Assembly (NCBI RefSeq): GCF_003391135.1
Contig: NZ_CP031455.1
Location: forward strand, 4,944,001 to 5,008,000
Direction: 5' to 3'
Origin: Streptoverticillium olivoreticuli subsp. olivoreticuli
GTDB taxonomy: Bacteria; Actinomycetota; Actinomycetes; Streptomycetales; Streptomycetaceae
Length of the DNA: 64,000 nucleotides
The notes under the pieces were generated by a model, which saw nothing but the letters and a program-made list of their open reading frames with translations, searched no databases and had not been told where the DNA came from. This document shows positions 23,476 to 31,495 of this stretch, in pieces; positions within the stretch are counted from its first letter, which is position 1, and each line of letters opens with the position of its first letter. The translations under genes and the position numbers were made by a program.

Positions 23476-23940
23476 TCAGTCCTCGTCGTGGTGGTGACCG
23501 TGGTGACCGCCGTGACCTTCGTGGCCGTGGCCATGGCCTTCGTGGTCCTCACGGTTCCAGGAGCCGTTGTCCGACAGGATCGGGATCTCGTCGAGGATGT
23601 GCGAGAGCGGGTCGTCCCCGTCCTGGATCGTGGAGTTCTCGGTGCACTGCTGCTGCTGCTGCGAGGACAGGATCGGGATGTCCTGGAGGCCGACGTTGAG
23701 CAGGCCGATGAGCGACTGGGCGCCGAGCTTGCCGATGCCGAGGCAGGGCTTGTTGAGCGAGCCGTTGATCAGCCCCATCTGGGGGCTCATATAGCCGCCG
23801 GTCCAGGTGTTGCCGTACATCTGGCCGGCACCATTCGCGTTGGAAACGTCGCTTCCGTTGCCCACCGCCATCGCCGGGGCGGTGGAGACGCCGGCCGCGG
23901 AAGCCACGAGCACCGTGGTGGCCACTACTTTCTTGATCAC
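23476..23940 (-). CDS. Rodlin with His-rich C-terminal tail
   Basis: 154 residues. The Sec signal peptide (MIKKVVATTVLVASAAGVST, cut near APAMA) is followed by the rodlin signature: SPQMGLINGSLNKPCLGIGK, then ILSSQQQQQCTENSTIQDGD and DPLSHILDEIPILS. Rodlins form the paired-rod (rodlet) layer on aerial hyphae and spores together with chaplins. Unlike normal ~130-residue rodlins it continues with about 24 residues made almost entirely of His, Gly, Glu and Asp (DHEGHGHGHEGHGGHHGHHH), a likely metal-binding extension. GTG 23940 with GAAGGA upstream is the start. Confidence 0.9.
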   Translation of the reverse strand: MIKKVVATTVLVASAAGVSTAPAMAVGNGSDVSNANGAGQMYGNTWTGGYMSPQMGLINGSLNKPCLGIGKLGAQSLIGLLNVGLQDIPILSSQQQQQCTENSTIQDGDDPLSHILDEIPILSDNGSWNREDHEGHGHGHEGHGGHHGHHHDED

Positions 23941-23982
23941 GCTATTCCTTCGCTCTGGTCGACGATTTACGGGAGCGCCCTG

Positions 23983-24010
23983 GCTAACTCGGAAATACGG
24001 CGGAGGTTAT
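23983..24010 (-). promoter_or_regulatory. ECF-type promoter of His-rich rodlin gene
   Basis: Minus strand ATAACC (24005-24010), 16 bp, GTTAGC (23983-23988). The same arrangement (xxAACC-N16-GTTA) precedes the second rodlin gene at nearly the same distance from the start. This fits the AACC/-10 GTT style of sigma-BldN, which is known to drive rodlin and chaplin genes. Confidence 0.6.
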
Positions 24011-24090
24011 TCGGCTTCACTCCTTCAGCCCACCGTGCGGCCCGATCAGCATAAAAGGCACACGATGGCGGCCCGGCGGGAAATCGGAAC

Positions 24091-24142
24091 GAAAAGCCCC
24101 CCTGCCGCGGGGCCCGCACACCCGCGGCAGAGGGGGCTTTTC
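24091..24142 (-). terminator. Terminator of second rodlin gene
   Basis: GAAAAGCCCCC-C-TGCCGCGG pairs with CCGCGGCA-GA-GGGGGCTTTTC around a roughly 10-nt loop, with a U-run on the minus strand. It is strong and nearly symmetrical. Confidence 0.85.
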
Positions 24143-24171
24143 GTGCATCCGGTGTCGTCCGGTGCCTACGG

Positions 24172-24564
24172 TCAGCCGTTGCCGGAACCGTTGCCGGACA
24201 GGACCGGAATCTCCGACAGGATGTGCGACAGCGGGTCGTCCCCGTCGTTGATCGTGGAGTTGTCGGTGCACTGCTGCTGCTGCTGCGAGGACAGGACCGG
24301 AACGTCCTGGACGCCCACGTTGATCAGGGCCAGTACGGACTGGACACCCAGCTTGCCGATGCCCAGGCAAGGCTTGTTCAGCGTGCCCTGGATCAGGCTC
24401 ATCTGCGGGCTCTCGACGCCCCCGGTCCTGGTGTTCCCATAGCCGGTCTTGGCGGCGTTGCCGTTGGCAACGTCCTGGTCGTTGCCGATCGCCAGCGCGG
24501 GGCCGGCGAGGGAACCGACCGCGGAAACCGTCATCGCGGTCGTGGCCATTGCCTTCTTGAGCAC
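24172..24564 (-). CDS. Rodlin, normal length
   Basis: 130 residues. A signal peptide (MLKKAMATTAMTVSAVGSLA, cut near GPALA) precedes the mature rodlin: SPQMSLIQGTLNKPCLGIGK, GVQDVPVLSSQQQQQCTDNS and PLSHILSEIPVLSGNGSGNG. It is a normal RdlA/RdlB-type subunit. In S. coelicolor the two rodlin genes are divergent; here both point the same way, with 231 bp between them, each having its own promoter and terminator. GTG 24564 is the start. No chaplin gene lies nearby. Confidence 0.93.
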   Translation of the reverse strand: MLKKAMATTAMTVSAVGSLAGPALAIGNDQDVANGNAAKTGYGNTRTGGVESPQMSLIQGTLNKPCLGIGKLGVQSVLALINVGVQDVPVLSSQQQQQCTDNSTINDGDDPLSHILSEIPVLSGNGSGNG

Positions 24565-24611
24565 GTCTATGCCTTTCGATCGTGTAGCGCCCCCACTGGG
24601 AAAGCGTTCTG

Positions 24612-24639
24612 AATAACTCCGGCCTTTTGGAGAGGTTCC
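24612..24639 (-). promoter_or_regulatory. ECF-type promoter of second rodlin gene
   Basis: Minus strand GGAACC (24634-24639), 16 bp, GTTATT (24612-24617), 47 bp before the start codon. It matches the promoter of the other rodlin gene in sequence and spacing, and a longer block (GAGTGAA upstream to AAGGxATAG before the start) is also shared, pointing to duplication with its control region. Confidence 0.6.
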
Positions 24640-24674
24640 GGGCTTTCACTCATTCGAGCCAGTGGGCTCGCTGC

Positions 24675-24712
24675 ACGTATTACTGGCACATCGCGGGACG
24701 TATTACTGGCAC
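24675..24712. repeat. Direct repeat of ACGTATTACTGGCAC
   Basis: Two perfect 15-bp copies (24675-24689 and 24698-24712), 23 bp apart start to start, about two helical turns. They lie roughly 40 bp upstream of the -35 of the second rodlin promoter and are unusually AT-rich for this genome, so they may be a regulator binding site. Confidence 0.8.
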
Positions 24713-25189
24713 TCTTATGACCGGCCGAGCTGCCTATGGACAATGACGCCGGAGAGCGTGACACGGCGACAAGGCCCGAGGGTGAGCCGCCGGCGCGTGA
24801 GGGGAATCCGGACAGGGCTTCGTGGAGGGCGCGTTCGGCCCGCGGGCCGCGCATCACCACCGCGGACACCCCCCTGGAGCCCCGGCGCCGGCGAGCGCCG
24901 CACCGTCCGCCGGTCCGCCCGCCGCGACCCGCGCGCGCTCCGCCGCGTCCGCGTGCACCCGGCCGCCAAGTCCGCACGGGTGACGGTGAATTGAGCGGCG
25001 GGGCGATGGCAGGGAGGCCCACGACAATGTACGTATTGCGTGCCGGTGGTGTCGCGGTCGTCGTCGCGGCCCCCGCCGCGGAGGTTTCCTGCGGCATGAT
25101 CTCCACGCCCGCCCAGCGTGTGCGACGGCGACCCGACCGGTCACTTCCTTGCGGACGGGGCCGGCGGAACCCACGAAGGCAGGCTGCCA
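24713..25189. other. Intergenic stretch, no supported gene
   Basis: About 480 bp of mostly GC-rich sequence between the rodlin control region and the TetR operator. Open frames on both strands here are Arg/Pro/Ala-rich and lack a convincing ribosome binding site or recognisable motif. It could be decayed coding sequence. Confidence 0.5.
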
Positions 25190-25207
25190 ACTTGCCGGGC
25201 AACAAGT
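25190..25207. promoter_or_regulatory. Possible TetR operator
   Basis: ACTTG (25190-25194) and CAAGT (25203-25207) are inverted around TTGCCGGGCAA, itself an 11-bp palindrome sharing its first bases. It lies 47 bp upstream of the tetR start, where an autoregulatory site is expected. Confidence 0.45.
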
Positions 25208-25253
25208 AGATCCGGTTGAGGGCGGCAGGTTCACGACAACAGCAGGAGAGACC

Positions 25254-25832
25254 ATGGGCAGCACCCCTCAGGCGCGCAGGAGCGACACCCGTGAGCGCAT
25301 CCAGAAAACGGCCCTGGACCTCTTTGTCTCACGCGGCTACGAGAAGACGTCGCTGCGGGAGATCGCCGAGGAGCTCGGCGTCACCAAGGCGGCGCTGTAC
25401 TACCACTTCAAGACGAAGGAGGACATCCTCACCGCGATCTCCGAGGATCTCGGGCGCCCGGTGGACGAACTCATCGCCTGGGCCGAGGAACAGCCACCGA
25501 CCCTCGATACCAGGCGGGAGTTGATGACCCGCTACAGCGCGGCCCTGAAGTCGGCCATGCCGATCTACCACATCCTCCAGGAGAACCAGGCGACCCTGCG
25601 CGACCTGGCCGTCGGGCGGACGCTGCGCAGCCGCGTCGAGGCCATCTCCCGGCTGATGCACACCGGGGACGTCGACTTCGACACCCACATCCGCGTCGCC
25701 AGCGCCCTGCTGACCGTCCACTTCGGGGCGTTCACACTGGACGGGCTCGGCGGTACGGACGAGGAGAAGCGCCAGGCGCTCCTCAAGGTCGCGCTGGAGA
25801 CCATCGGTGCTCCCGCGGGCCAGTCCGGCTGA
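25254..25832 (+). CDS. TetR-family regulator
   Basis: 192 residues. The N-terminal helix-turn-helix is canonical: TRERIQKTALDLFVSRGYEK, TSLREIAEELGVTKAALYYH, FKTKEDIL. The C-terminal ligand domain is short and has no recognised specificity. ATG 25254 follows AGGAGAG. It is convergent with the butyrolactone-receptor gene, with 15 bp between stops, and has no obvious divergent target, so it may control itself through the palindrome upstream. Confidence 0.9.
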   Translation: MGSTPQARRSDTRERIQKTALDLFVSRGYEKTSLREIAEELGVTKAALYYHFKTKEDILTAISEDLGRPVDELIAWAEEQPPTLDTRRELMTRYSAALKSAMPIYHILQENQATLRDLAVGRTLRSRVEAISRLMHTGDVDFDTHIRVASALLTVHFGAFTLDGLGGTDEEKRQALLKVALETIGAPAGQSG

Positions 25833-25847
25833 CCGCGATTGACCCTT

Positions 25848-26522
25848 TCAGGCGACCCCGGCCGGGGTGGCGGCGCGCTGCCGCTCCAGTTCCGCGAGCG
25901 CGCGGGCGCCCCGGCCGGGGGCGATGTCGAGCCGGGCCAGCACGGCCGGCACGGCCACGCCGGGCATCAGGTGCTCGTAGAGCACGATGGCCCGGCGCTC
26001 CAGGTCGGCCCGGCCGCAGACCGTCTGGGAGAGGGCGTTGATGCCGCCGTACGCGGCGACGATCAGCTCGGCGACCTCCGACGGCATGACGTGCGGCAGC
26101 ACCTCGCCGCGCTCCTTGCCCTCCATCAGGGTCCGGGTGTGCAGCTCGGTCCATTCGTCGAACCGGCCGTCGCGGTGCGCCGCCGTCGCGCTGTGTTCGA
26201 TGGACAGCCGCACGCTGCCGCGCAGCACCGGGTCCACCAACAGCCGGTGCGTGAAGATCATCCCGATGTCGACCAGCTCCTGCATCTTGGAGGAGCGCGG
26301 CAGTTCGGGGCGGAGCGCGGTGACGGACATCCGCGTCTGGACGACGGCGCGGGCCAGGTCCTCCTTCGAGGCGAAGTGGAAGTACAGCGCACCCTTGGTC
26401 ACTTCGGCGCGGGCGAGGATCTCGCTGATGGTGGCGGCGTCATAGCCCCGCTCGTCGAACACCACCGCGGCCGCTTCCAGGATGGCCCGCCGCGTTCTTA
26501 TCGCACGGTCCTGCTTTGCCAC
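25848..26522 (-). CDS. Gamma-butyrolactone receptor homologue (ArpA/ScbR family)
   Basis: 224 residues. The start VAKQDRAIRTRRAILEAAAV and the recognition helix region YDAATISEILARAEVTKGAL then YFHFASKEDLARAV are characteristic of ArpA, ScbR and relatives rather than of generic TetR proteins. The C-terminal half includes SVRLSIEHS and VLYEHLMPGVAVPAVLARLD. These repressors release DNA on binding autoregulatory butyrolactones. GTG 26522 is chosen because GGAGG lies 6 nt upstream; ATG 26537 would sit at the ribosome binding site. No AfsA-type synthase is in the window, so it may be a pseudo-receptor or answer a signal made elsewhere. Confidence 0.88.
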   Translation of the reverse strand: MAKQDRAIRTRRAILEAAAVVFDERGYDAATISEILARAEVTKGALYFHFASKEDLARAVVQTRMSVTALRPELPRSSKMQELVDIGMIFTHRLLVDPVLRGSVRLSIEHSATAAHRDGRFDEWTELHTRTLMEGKERGEVLPHVMPSEVAELIVAAYGGINALSQTVCGRADLERRAIVLYEHLMPGVAVPAVLARLDIAPGRGARALAELERQRAATPAGVA

Positions 26523-26767
26523 GGTACGCCTCCGCATCGCTGAGGGACCCGCGCACCGCGTCCTGCGCGGCAGGGCGGATCGCTGGCCGCTGTCGCTGCC
26601 GCCGGGTTACCGCGCGCGGCCGCGGCGTAGAGCGTATGCAGGACACCCGCGTCAAGGGAGGAGAGCGAACCAGCCATCATGTCCGGCGCCATGGCCCGGA
26701 AGGGGGTTGACTGGGGTCCGACGCCACCGGCCGCGGCCGGTCCGACGAGCCGAGGGAGCCCGCACGG

Positions 26768-27829
26768 ATGAGTCTCACCGGGACCGCGTTCTTCGCCATG
26801 CTCGTCGCGGCGACCGTGGTCGCCGTGCTGGCGACGCTGCTGCTGTGGGCGAGGATCCCCGGCCCGCGCCCGTTCGCCTGGGTGGCGCGGATCGTGCTGA
26901 TCGGGCTGTGCCAGGTGACCGCGATCTGTGTCGTCGCGACATGGATCAACAGCAGCTACGGGCTCTACGCCTCCTGGGACGACCTGCTGGGGCGGCCCGG
27001 CGGCTCGGGCCCGGTGTCGATGCCCGGCCCGCCCCCGGAGCGGGCCCGCTTCCTGCGCGGGGACGCCGGCATACAGGAGACGTACGTCCGCGGGCGCGCC
27101 TCGGCGCTGTCCGGGCAGGTGATGGTCTGGACCCCGCCGCAGTACGACGACCCGCGCTACCGCAAGACCGACTTCCCCGTCGTGCTGCTGCTGCACGGTG
27201 TCCCCGGGTCGCCGCAGTCGTGGATGGAGCAGGGCCATATGCCCGGCGACTTCCAGAAGCTGCTCAGGGACGGGGCGAGCCGGCCGTTCATCCTCGCCGT
27301 GCCGATCATCAACCCCGGCGGTGTCGACACGGACTGCACGGACACCACCGGGCACAAGGTCGCGACGTGGCTCTCCTCGGACGTCCCCGACCTGATCCGG
27401 CACCACTTCAGGACCGGGAAGGGCCCGCGCTACTGGGGGCTGCTGGGCATCTCCACGGGCGGCTACTGCGCGGCCAAGCTGCCCCTGCAGTACCCCAAGG
27501 TGTTCGGCGCGGGCGCGGCCCTGGACCCGGATCCGCTGACCGGTGACCGGGGCGTCCTGCCGGACGCGCAGCTGCGGCTGCACAACAGCCCGATGTGGCT
27601 GGTGGCCCACACCAAGGCGGACGTCGGCCTGTTCCTGGCGACCTCGCGCCAGGACCGGGACAGCCCGCCCTCGTACATCGAGGAGTTCCAGCGGGCGGCC
27701 GCGGGCAGCAAGGTCCGGCTGAAGACCATGCTGGCGCAGAAGGGCGGGCACAACTACAACACGTGGATCTCGATGTACCCGGAGGCGTTCAGCTGGCTGG
27801 GCGAGGAGCTGGACAAGGGGCCGGCATAA
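26768..27829 (+). CDS. Membrane-anchored esterase (PF00756-like)
   Basis: 353 residues. Two N-terminal spans (AFFAMLVAATVVAVLATLLL near 7-26; VLIGLCQVTAICVVATWI near 43-60) are followed by an extracytoplasmic alpha/beta hydrolase with nucleophile GISTGG near 227-232 and catalytic His in QKGGHNYNTW near 327-336. An Asp (DPDPLTGD or AHTKADVG) should complete the triad. It resembles the putative-esterase family with antigen-85 and S-formylglutathione hydrolase. It is related to, and convergent with, the gene at 27876-29051. The 245 bp upstream contain no gene and should hold divergent promoters for it and the receptor gene. Confidence 0.85.
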   Translation: MSLTGTAFFAMLVAATVVAVLATLLLWARIPGPRPFAWVARIVLIGLCQVTAICVVATWINSSYGLYASWDDLLGRPGGSGPVSMPGPPPERARFLRGDAGIQETYVRGRASALSGQVMVWTPPQYDDPRYRKTDFPVVLLLHGVPGSPQSWMEQGHMPGDFQKLLRDGASRPFILAVPIINPGGVDTDCTDTTGHKVATWLSSDVPDLIRHHFRTGKGPRYWGLLGISTGGYCAAKLPLQYPKVFGAGAALDPDPLTGDRGVLPDAQLRLHNSPMWLVAHTKADVGLFLATSRQDRDSPPSYIEEFQRAAAGSKVRLKTMLAQKGGHNYNTWISMYPEAFSWLGEELDKGPA

Positions 27830-27858
27830 GGGAAAGGGACCCGGAAGGTCCCTTTCCC
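27830..27858. terminator. Shared terminator between two esterase genes
   Basis: GGGAAAGGGACC and GGTCCCTTTCCC form a perfect 12-bp stem with a 5-nt loop between convergent genes; it works in either direction. Confidence 0.8.
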
Positions 27859-27875
27859 GCGAATTTCGCGAAAGC

Positions 27876-29051
27876 TCAGCTGTTGACGTCCTGCGGGAAA
27901 ACCAGCTGCTTGCTCATCCACTCCAGGCTCGGCGAGATCTCCCGCCGCCAGGTGGTGAAGTTGTGGCTGCCCTCATCCAGAATGATCTTGGAGGCGAACA
28001 TCGGCTCCTTGACCGCCTTGAGGAACTTCTCCGTCTCCTTGAAGTTCTTCTCGCCCTTTTTGCTGCTGGTGACGAGCACGGAGACCTTCGGCACGGGCAG
28101 GTTCTTCAGGCGCCAGATCAGATCGTGCTCGCGCTCCCGCTGCTTCGCCTCGTCCCCGCTGCCGAAGAGGTTTCCCGTGGTCAGATCATTCTTGATCTTG
28201 TAGTCGGCGGAGAGGGCGGCCGCAGCGGGATAGACGGAGGGCTGGCGCATCGCGAGCTCCAGCGCGCAGGTGCCGCCCGAGGAGTAGCCCATGGCGCCCC
28301 AGGCGCTGGCCTCGTGGCCGACGCGATAGGCGCTGCGCAGGGCCTCGGGCACGTCCTTGGTGAAGTACGTCTCCGCCTGCGGGCCGCCCGGGACGTCCAC
28401 GCACTCGGTGTCGCGCGGCGGCGCGATCGTCGGCCGGAGCATCACGATCACGGTCGGCTGCATCTTCTTCCCGGCCAGCAGCTCGCTCGCGGTCTTCGGG
28501 ATCTGGAGGTATTTGGAGAGGTTGTCGATGCCGCCCGGATAGCCGCTGATGGCCACGATCACGGGGAAGCGCTGGCGCTCGTACTGCTTCTGGAAATACT
28601 GCGGCGGCAGATACACGAACGCCGGCTCGACGACATTGGAGCGGCGGCCCACCAGGCGCACCGACTCCACCGTCCCGACCTTGTCCTTGGGGCCGTCCGG
28701 CAGGCCCATGCGGTCCGTGCTCTGTGAGCTCGCGGGCCGGATCAGGCCGCCCTTGGCCGCGTCGACCGTCGTCCCCGTATTGGTGTCGGTGACCGCCGTG
28801 ACCTGGCCGGGCGACCGGTCGTAGCGGCCGAGCAGCTGGCCCCAGGTGCCGTAGAAGCTGTTCGCGGAGTTCACCGCGAGCAGCACCACGGACATGATCG
28901 ACAACTGGGTCACCAGGATCGAACCGAGCCGCCCCAGCACGGGCAGCGCGCCGCGCCCGGAGAGCCGCGGCCAGAGCCATACGGTGAGGCCGACGCACAG
29001 CACGGCGACGAACACCACCGTATACAAGAGTGACCGGCTGGTCAGGCCCAT
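27876..29051 (-). CDS. Membrane-anchored esterase, paralogue
   Basis: 391 residues. Two N-terminal spans (LLYTVVFVAVLCVGLTVWLW; LGSILVTQLSIMSVVLLAVN) are followed by a hydrolase domain with VYLPPQYFQKQYERQRFPVI, nucleophile GYSSGG near 257-262 and His in DEGSHNFTTWRR near 366-377. It has the same layout as the convergent gene, including NSxYGxWxxLLGR after the second span, so the two are clear paralogues. It probably acts on the outer face of the membrane; the substrate is unknown. The frame extends upstream in the track, but ATG 29051 precedes the signal-anchor directly. Confidence 0.85.
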   Translation of the reverse strand: MGLTSRSLLYTVVFVAVLCVGLTVWLWPRLSGRGALPVLGRLGSILVTQLSIMSVVLLAVNSANSFYGTWGQLLGRYDRSPGQVTAVTDTNTGTTVDAAKGGLIRPASSQSTDRMGLPDGPKDKVGTVESVRLVGRRSNVVEPAFVYLPPQYFQKQYERQRFPVIVAISGYPGGIDNLSKYLQIPKTASELLAGKKMQPTVIVMLRPTIAPPRDTECVDVPGGPQAETYFTKDVPEALRSAYRVGHEASAWGAMGYSSGGTCALELAMRQPSVYPAAAALSADYKIKNDLTTGNLFGSGDEAKQREREHDLIWRLKNLPVPKVSVLVTSSKKGEKNFKETEKFLKAVKEPMFASKIILDEGSHNFTTWRREISPSLEWMSKQLVFPQDVNS

Positions 29052-29264
29052 GCGGCTCTCAACTCCCTGCCCCCGTGGTGGGTACTCATGTTCGGTAAAA
29101 CGATGCTCACCGATAAAGAGGCCGGAATAGGTGGAGAGGGTTGCCCTGGACCCATTTCTTACCCTGCTCTTGGCCTGCTCGTGTCCTGGGCGTACGACAC
29201 CGTTACCGCGCCGGAAACCGCCCACCCGGGGGTGGGTGACGGCCGCGCTGGGCAGGAAGGGCGC

Positions 29265-29813
29265 ATGGGCGACGTCTTCTTGCGCAGGTTGAGCCGCTGG
29301 CAGTCCGACCAGTACCGCGAGCAGCTCGCGGATCTGCACGTAGCGGCGTACGGGGGCACGCCCGGCGAGCCCTCCCACAGCCGCTCCCGCTTCCAGGAAC
29401 GGCTGGCCGAGGACTCCTCGCGGCCCGGCTTCGACCTGGTGATCGCCGAGAACCGCGGGCCGGTCGGCTGCGCGTACGGCTATCCGCTGGCCCGGGACAG
29501 CGACCGCTGGCAGGGCTTCGACGGGCCCGTCCCCGCGGACCTGGAGGAGCTGACGGCCGCCGGGCGGGTCTTCCTCGTCGCCGAGCTGATGGTCCTGCCG
29601 CGCCACCGCCGCCAGGGCACCGGCGGCCGCCTCCACGACCGGCTGCTCTCCGGCAGCGGGGCGGGGCTCGCGGCGATGGTCCTGTCCCCTGCGGACGCGC
29701 ACGGGGACGGCGCGCACGCGGCCCGGCTCTCGTGGGGGTGGACGACCGCGGGAAAACTGACGCTCGGGGACGGGGCCGTGCGGGAGGTCTTCACGCGGCC
29801 GCTGCGAAGGTGA
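29265..29813 (+). CDS. GNAT-family acetyltransferase
   Basis: 182 residues from ATG 29265, preceded by AGGAAGG. The acetyl-CoA binding region is FLVAELMVLPRHRRQGTGGR near 104-123 (the R-x-x-G-x-G/A loop), followed by a helix and LSPADAHGDGAHAARLSWGW. The N-terminal part, LADLHVAAYGGTPGE and FDLVIAENRGPVGCAYGYPL, is the usual first half of the fold. The substrate is unknown. The 213 bp between it and the divergent esterase contain no gene. Confidence 0.85.
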   Translation: MGDVFLRRLSRWQSDQYREQLADLHVAAYGGTPGEPSHSRSRFQERLAEDSSRPGFDLVIAENRGPVGCAYGYPLARDSDRWQGFDGPVPADLEELTAAGRVFLVAELMVLPRHRRQGTGGRLHDRLLSGSGAGLAAMVLSPADAHGDGAHAARLSWGWTTAGKLTLGDGAVREVFTRPLRR

Positions 29814-29830
29814 CCGTCACCCCTGACGGT
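29813..29830 (+). terminator. Hairpin after GNAT gene
   Basis: ACCGTCA-cccc-TGACGGT, a perfect 7-bp stem directly at the stop codon. There is no U-run, so termination is uncertain. Confidence 0.4.
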
Positions 29831-29942
29831 GTGTGAGGATGCCGCGAGGGCAGGCGTGGTGGTGCCTGTCCGGCGCCCGGCGCGCTCACGGGTGAGCCCA
29901 GCTGGAGCAACCGGGCGCGGGGGCCGTCCCCCGACGGTGTCG

Positions 29943-29994
29943 GGCGCGTGACGGCTTACGAGGGTCTCGGCACGCCGGGAGGCGCGTGACGGCT
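29943..29994. repeat. Direct repeat GGCGCGTGACGGCT upstream of VWA gene
   Basis: Two 14-bp copies (29943-29956, 29981-29994), 38 bp apart, within the 267-bp gene-free interval before the VWA gene. GGCTA/TAGCC (29991-30008) is also inverted here. It could be a regulatory region. Confidence 0.5.
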
Positions 29995-30080
29995 AGCCTT
30001 ACGTAGCCGTCCGGACCTGGGATATTCCCCGACACTCCGGACATTTCATAACCCCCGAGACACGTGAAGGACTTCTCCCC

Positions 30081-31433
30081 ATGGGCATTCGGAGTCTGCT
30101 GCGGAACGCGTTCGGCCGGTCCAGGACAGCGACAGCCGAGCGCGACGAACCCAGCCTGCCCCAGCAGAACGCGGGACGGACGGCCGGAGCCGACGGCACG
30201 GAACCGGCCGCCGGCTCCGCGCCCGCCCCGGAGAAGGAGCCCGCCGCGGTCGTCCCCGGGCCGTCGGCGGAACCCGTGACGACGACGGCTCCTGACACCG
30301 CGTCGGCTTCCGCTTCGGTCCCGGCCCCCGCCTCGGAGCCCGCGCCCGCCTCCGCGTCCGCTTCCGTCCCGGCCCCCGCCTCGGAGCCGGCCCCGGCCGA
30401 GCCCTTCCGCGCGCCGGTCCCCGCGCAGCCCACCACGGACCGCGTGCCCGACCCCGGGCCGCTCGGCCCCACTCCTGGGCCGACGCCCAAGCCGGATCCG
30501 CTCCCCCAGCCGGAACCCGGGCCGACGCCGATGCCCTCCCCCAAGCCCATCCCGGAGCCGGACCCGGTGCCCGCTCCGCTCCCCTCGCCGCCGGTGGAGC
30601 CCGAGCCGACGCCGCGCCCGGTCCCCAGGCCCGAACCCGCCCCGGGCCCGACGCCCGAGCCGCAGCCCGCGATGCCGCCGCGCGACGCGGGGACCGCCGG
30701 CGCCATCGGCGCGGAGCAGGCCGTCGGTCCGCGGAAGGTGGAGAAGACCGCGCCCGCGCTGGTCAGCCTGTGCAAGGCCGCGGCGGTCTCACTGGAGAAG
30801 CAGGGACTCACCGGGCAGCGCGCGGCCGTCTATCTGGTCCTCGACCGCTCGGGGTCGATGCGCGAGTACTACAAGAACGGCACGGTCCAGCACCTCGCCG
30901 AGCAGGCCCTCGGCCTCTCCGCCAACCTCGACGACGACGGCACCGTGCCCGTCGTCTTCTTCTCCACCGACATCGACGGCACGGCCGATCTGGACCTCAC
31001 GAACTACGAGGGCCGGATCGACGAACTCCACGCCTCCATGGGCCACATGGGCCGCACCAACTACCACTGGGCCATGGAAGCGGTGATCGACCACTACCGG
31101 AAGTCGGGCGCCACGGACCCGGCGTTCGTCATCTTCCAGACCGACGGCGGCCCCTACAGCAAGCCGGCCGCGGAGCGCGCCCTGTGCGAGGCGGCGAAGC
31201 TCCCCATCTTCTGGCAGTTCGTGGGCTTCGGCGACCCGGAGGGCAAGGGCTTCGACTTCCTGCGCAAGCTCGACGACCTCGCGGTCCCCGAGAAGCGCGT
31301 CGTCGACAACGCTGGCTTCTTCCACGCGGGCCGCGACCCGCGCGCCCTGACGGACGCGCGCCTCTACCAGGAGCTGATGATCGAGTTCCCGGAGTGGCTG
31401 GCCGAGGCCCGGGCCGCGGGCATCGTGAAGTAG
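30081..31433 (+). CDS. VWA-domain protein with long Pro-rich N-terminus
   Basis: 450 residues. Residues 1-215 are low-complexity Ala/Pro/Glu/Thr, with a repeated 14-residue unit SASVPAPASEPAPA and then a PEPxPxP region. Residues 225-450 form a TerF/TerY-like von Willebrand A domain with MIDAS motif VYLVLDRSGSMREYY near 250-264, the Thr site in GRTNYHWAME and FQTDGGPYS near 350-358. Such proteins are cytoplasmic and associated with tellurite/stress (Ter) systems. ATG 30081 has GAAGGA upstream. No ter cluster is adjacent. Confidence 0.85.
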   Translation: MGIRSLLRNAFGRSRTATAERDEPSLPQQNAGRTAGADGTEPAAGSAPAPEKEPAAVVPGPSAEPVTTTAPDTASASASVPAPASEPAPASASASVPAPASEPAPAEPFRAPVPAQPTTDRVPDPGPLGPTPGPTPKPDPLPQPEPGPTPMPSPKPIPEPDPVPAPLPSPPVEPEPTPRPVPRPEPAPGPTPEPQPAMPPRDAGTAGAIGAEQAVGPRKVEKTAPALVSLCKAAAVSLEKQGLTGQRAAVYLVLDRSGSMREYYKNGTVQHLAEQALGLSANLDDDGTVPVVFFSTDIDGTADLDLTNYEGRIDELHASMGHMGRTNYHWAMEAVIDHYRKSGATDPAFVIFQTDGGPYSKPAAERALCEAAKLPIFWQFVGFGDPEGKGFDFLRKLDDLAVPEKRVVDNAGFFHAGRDPRALTDARLYQELMIEFPEWLAEARAAGIVK

Positions 31434-31458
31434 CCGCTCCACAGCGCCGTACGGCGAA

Positions 31459-31490
31459 AGGCCGCCCCCACGACCGGGGGCGGCCTCTTT
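31459..31490. terminator. Bidirectional terminator, VWA gene and histidine kinase
   Basis: AGGCCGCCCCC and GGGGGCGGCCT form a perfect 11-bp stem flanked by GAAA and CTTTT, between convergent genes. Confidence 0.85.
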
Positions 31491-31495
31491 TCGTC

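Noticed and set aside
24736..25209. 157-residue plus-strand frame between rodlin and TetR genes
   Set aside because: Composition is Arg/Pro/Ala throughout, with no motif and no ribosome binding site before its ATG.
30300..30660. Collagen-like or surface-repeat domain in the VWA protein
   Set aside because: The repeats are Ala/Pro/Glu low complexity without Gly-x-y periodicity, and there is no signal peptide; treated as a disordered linker.
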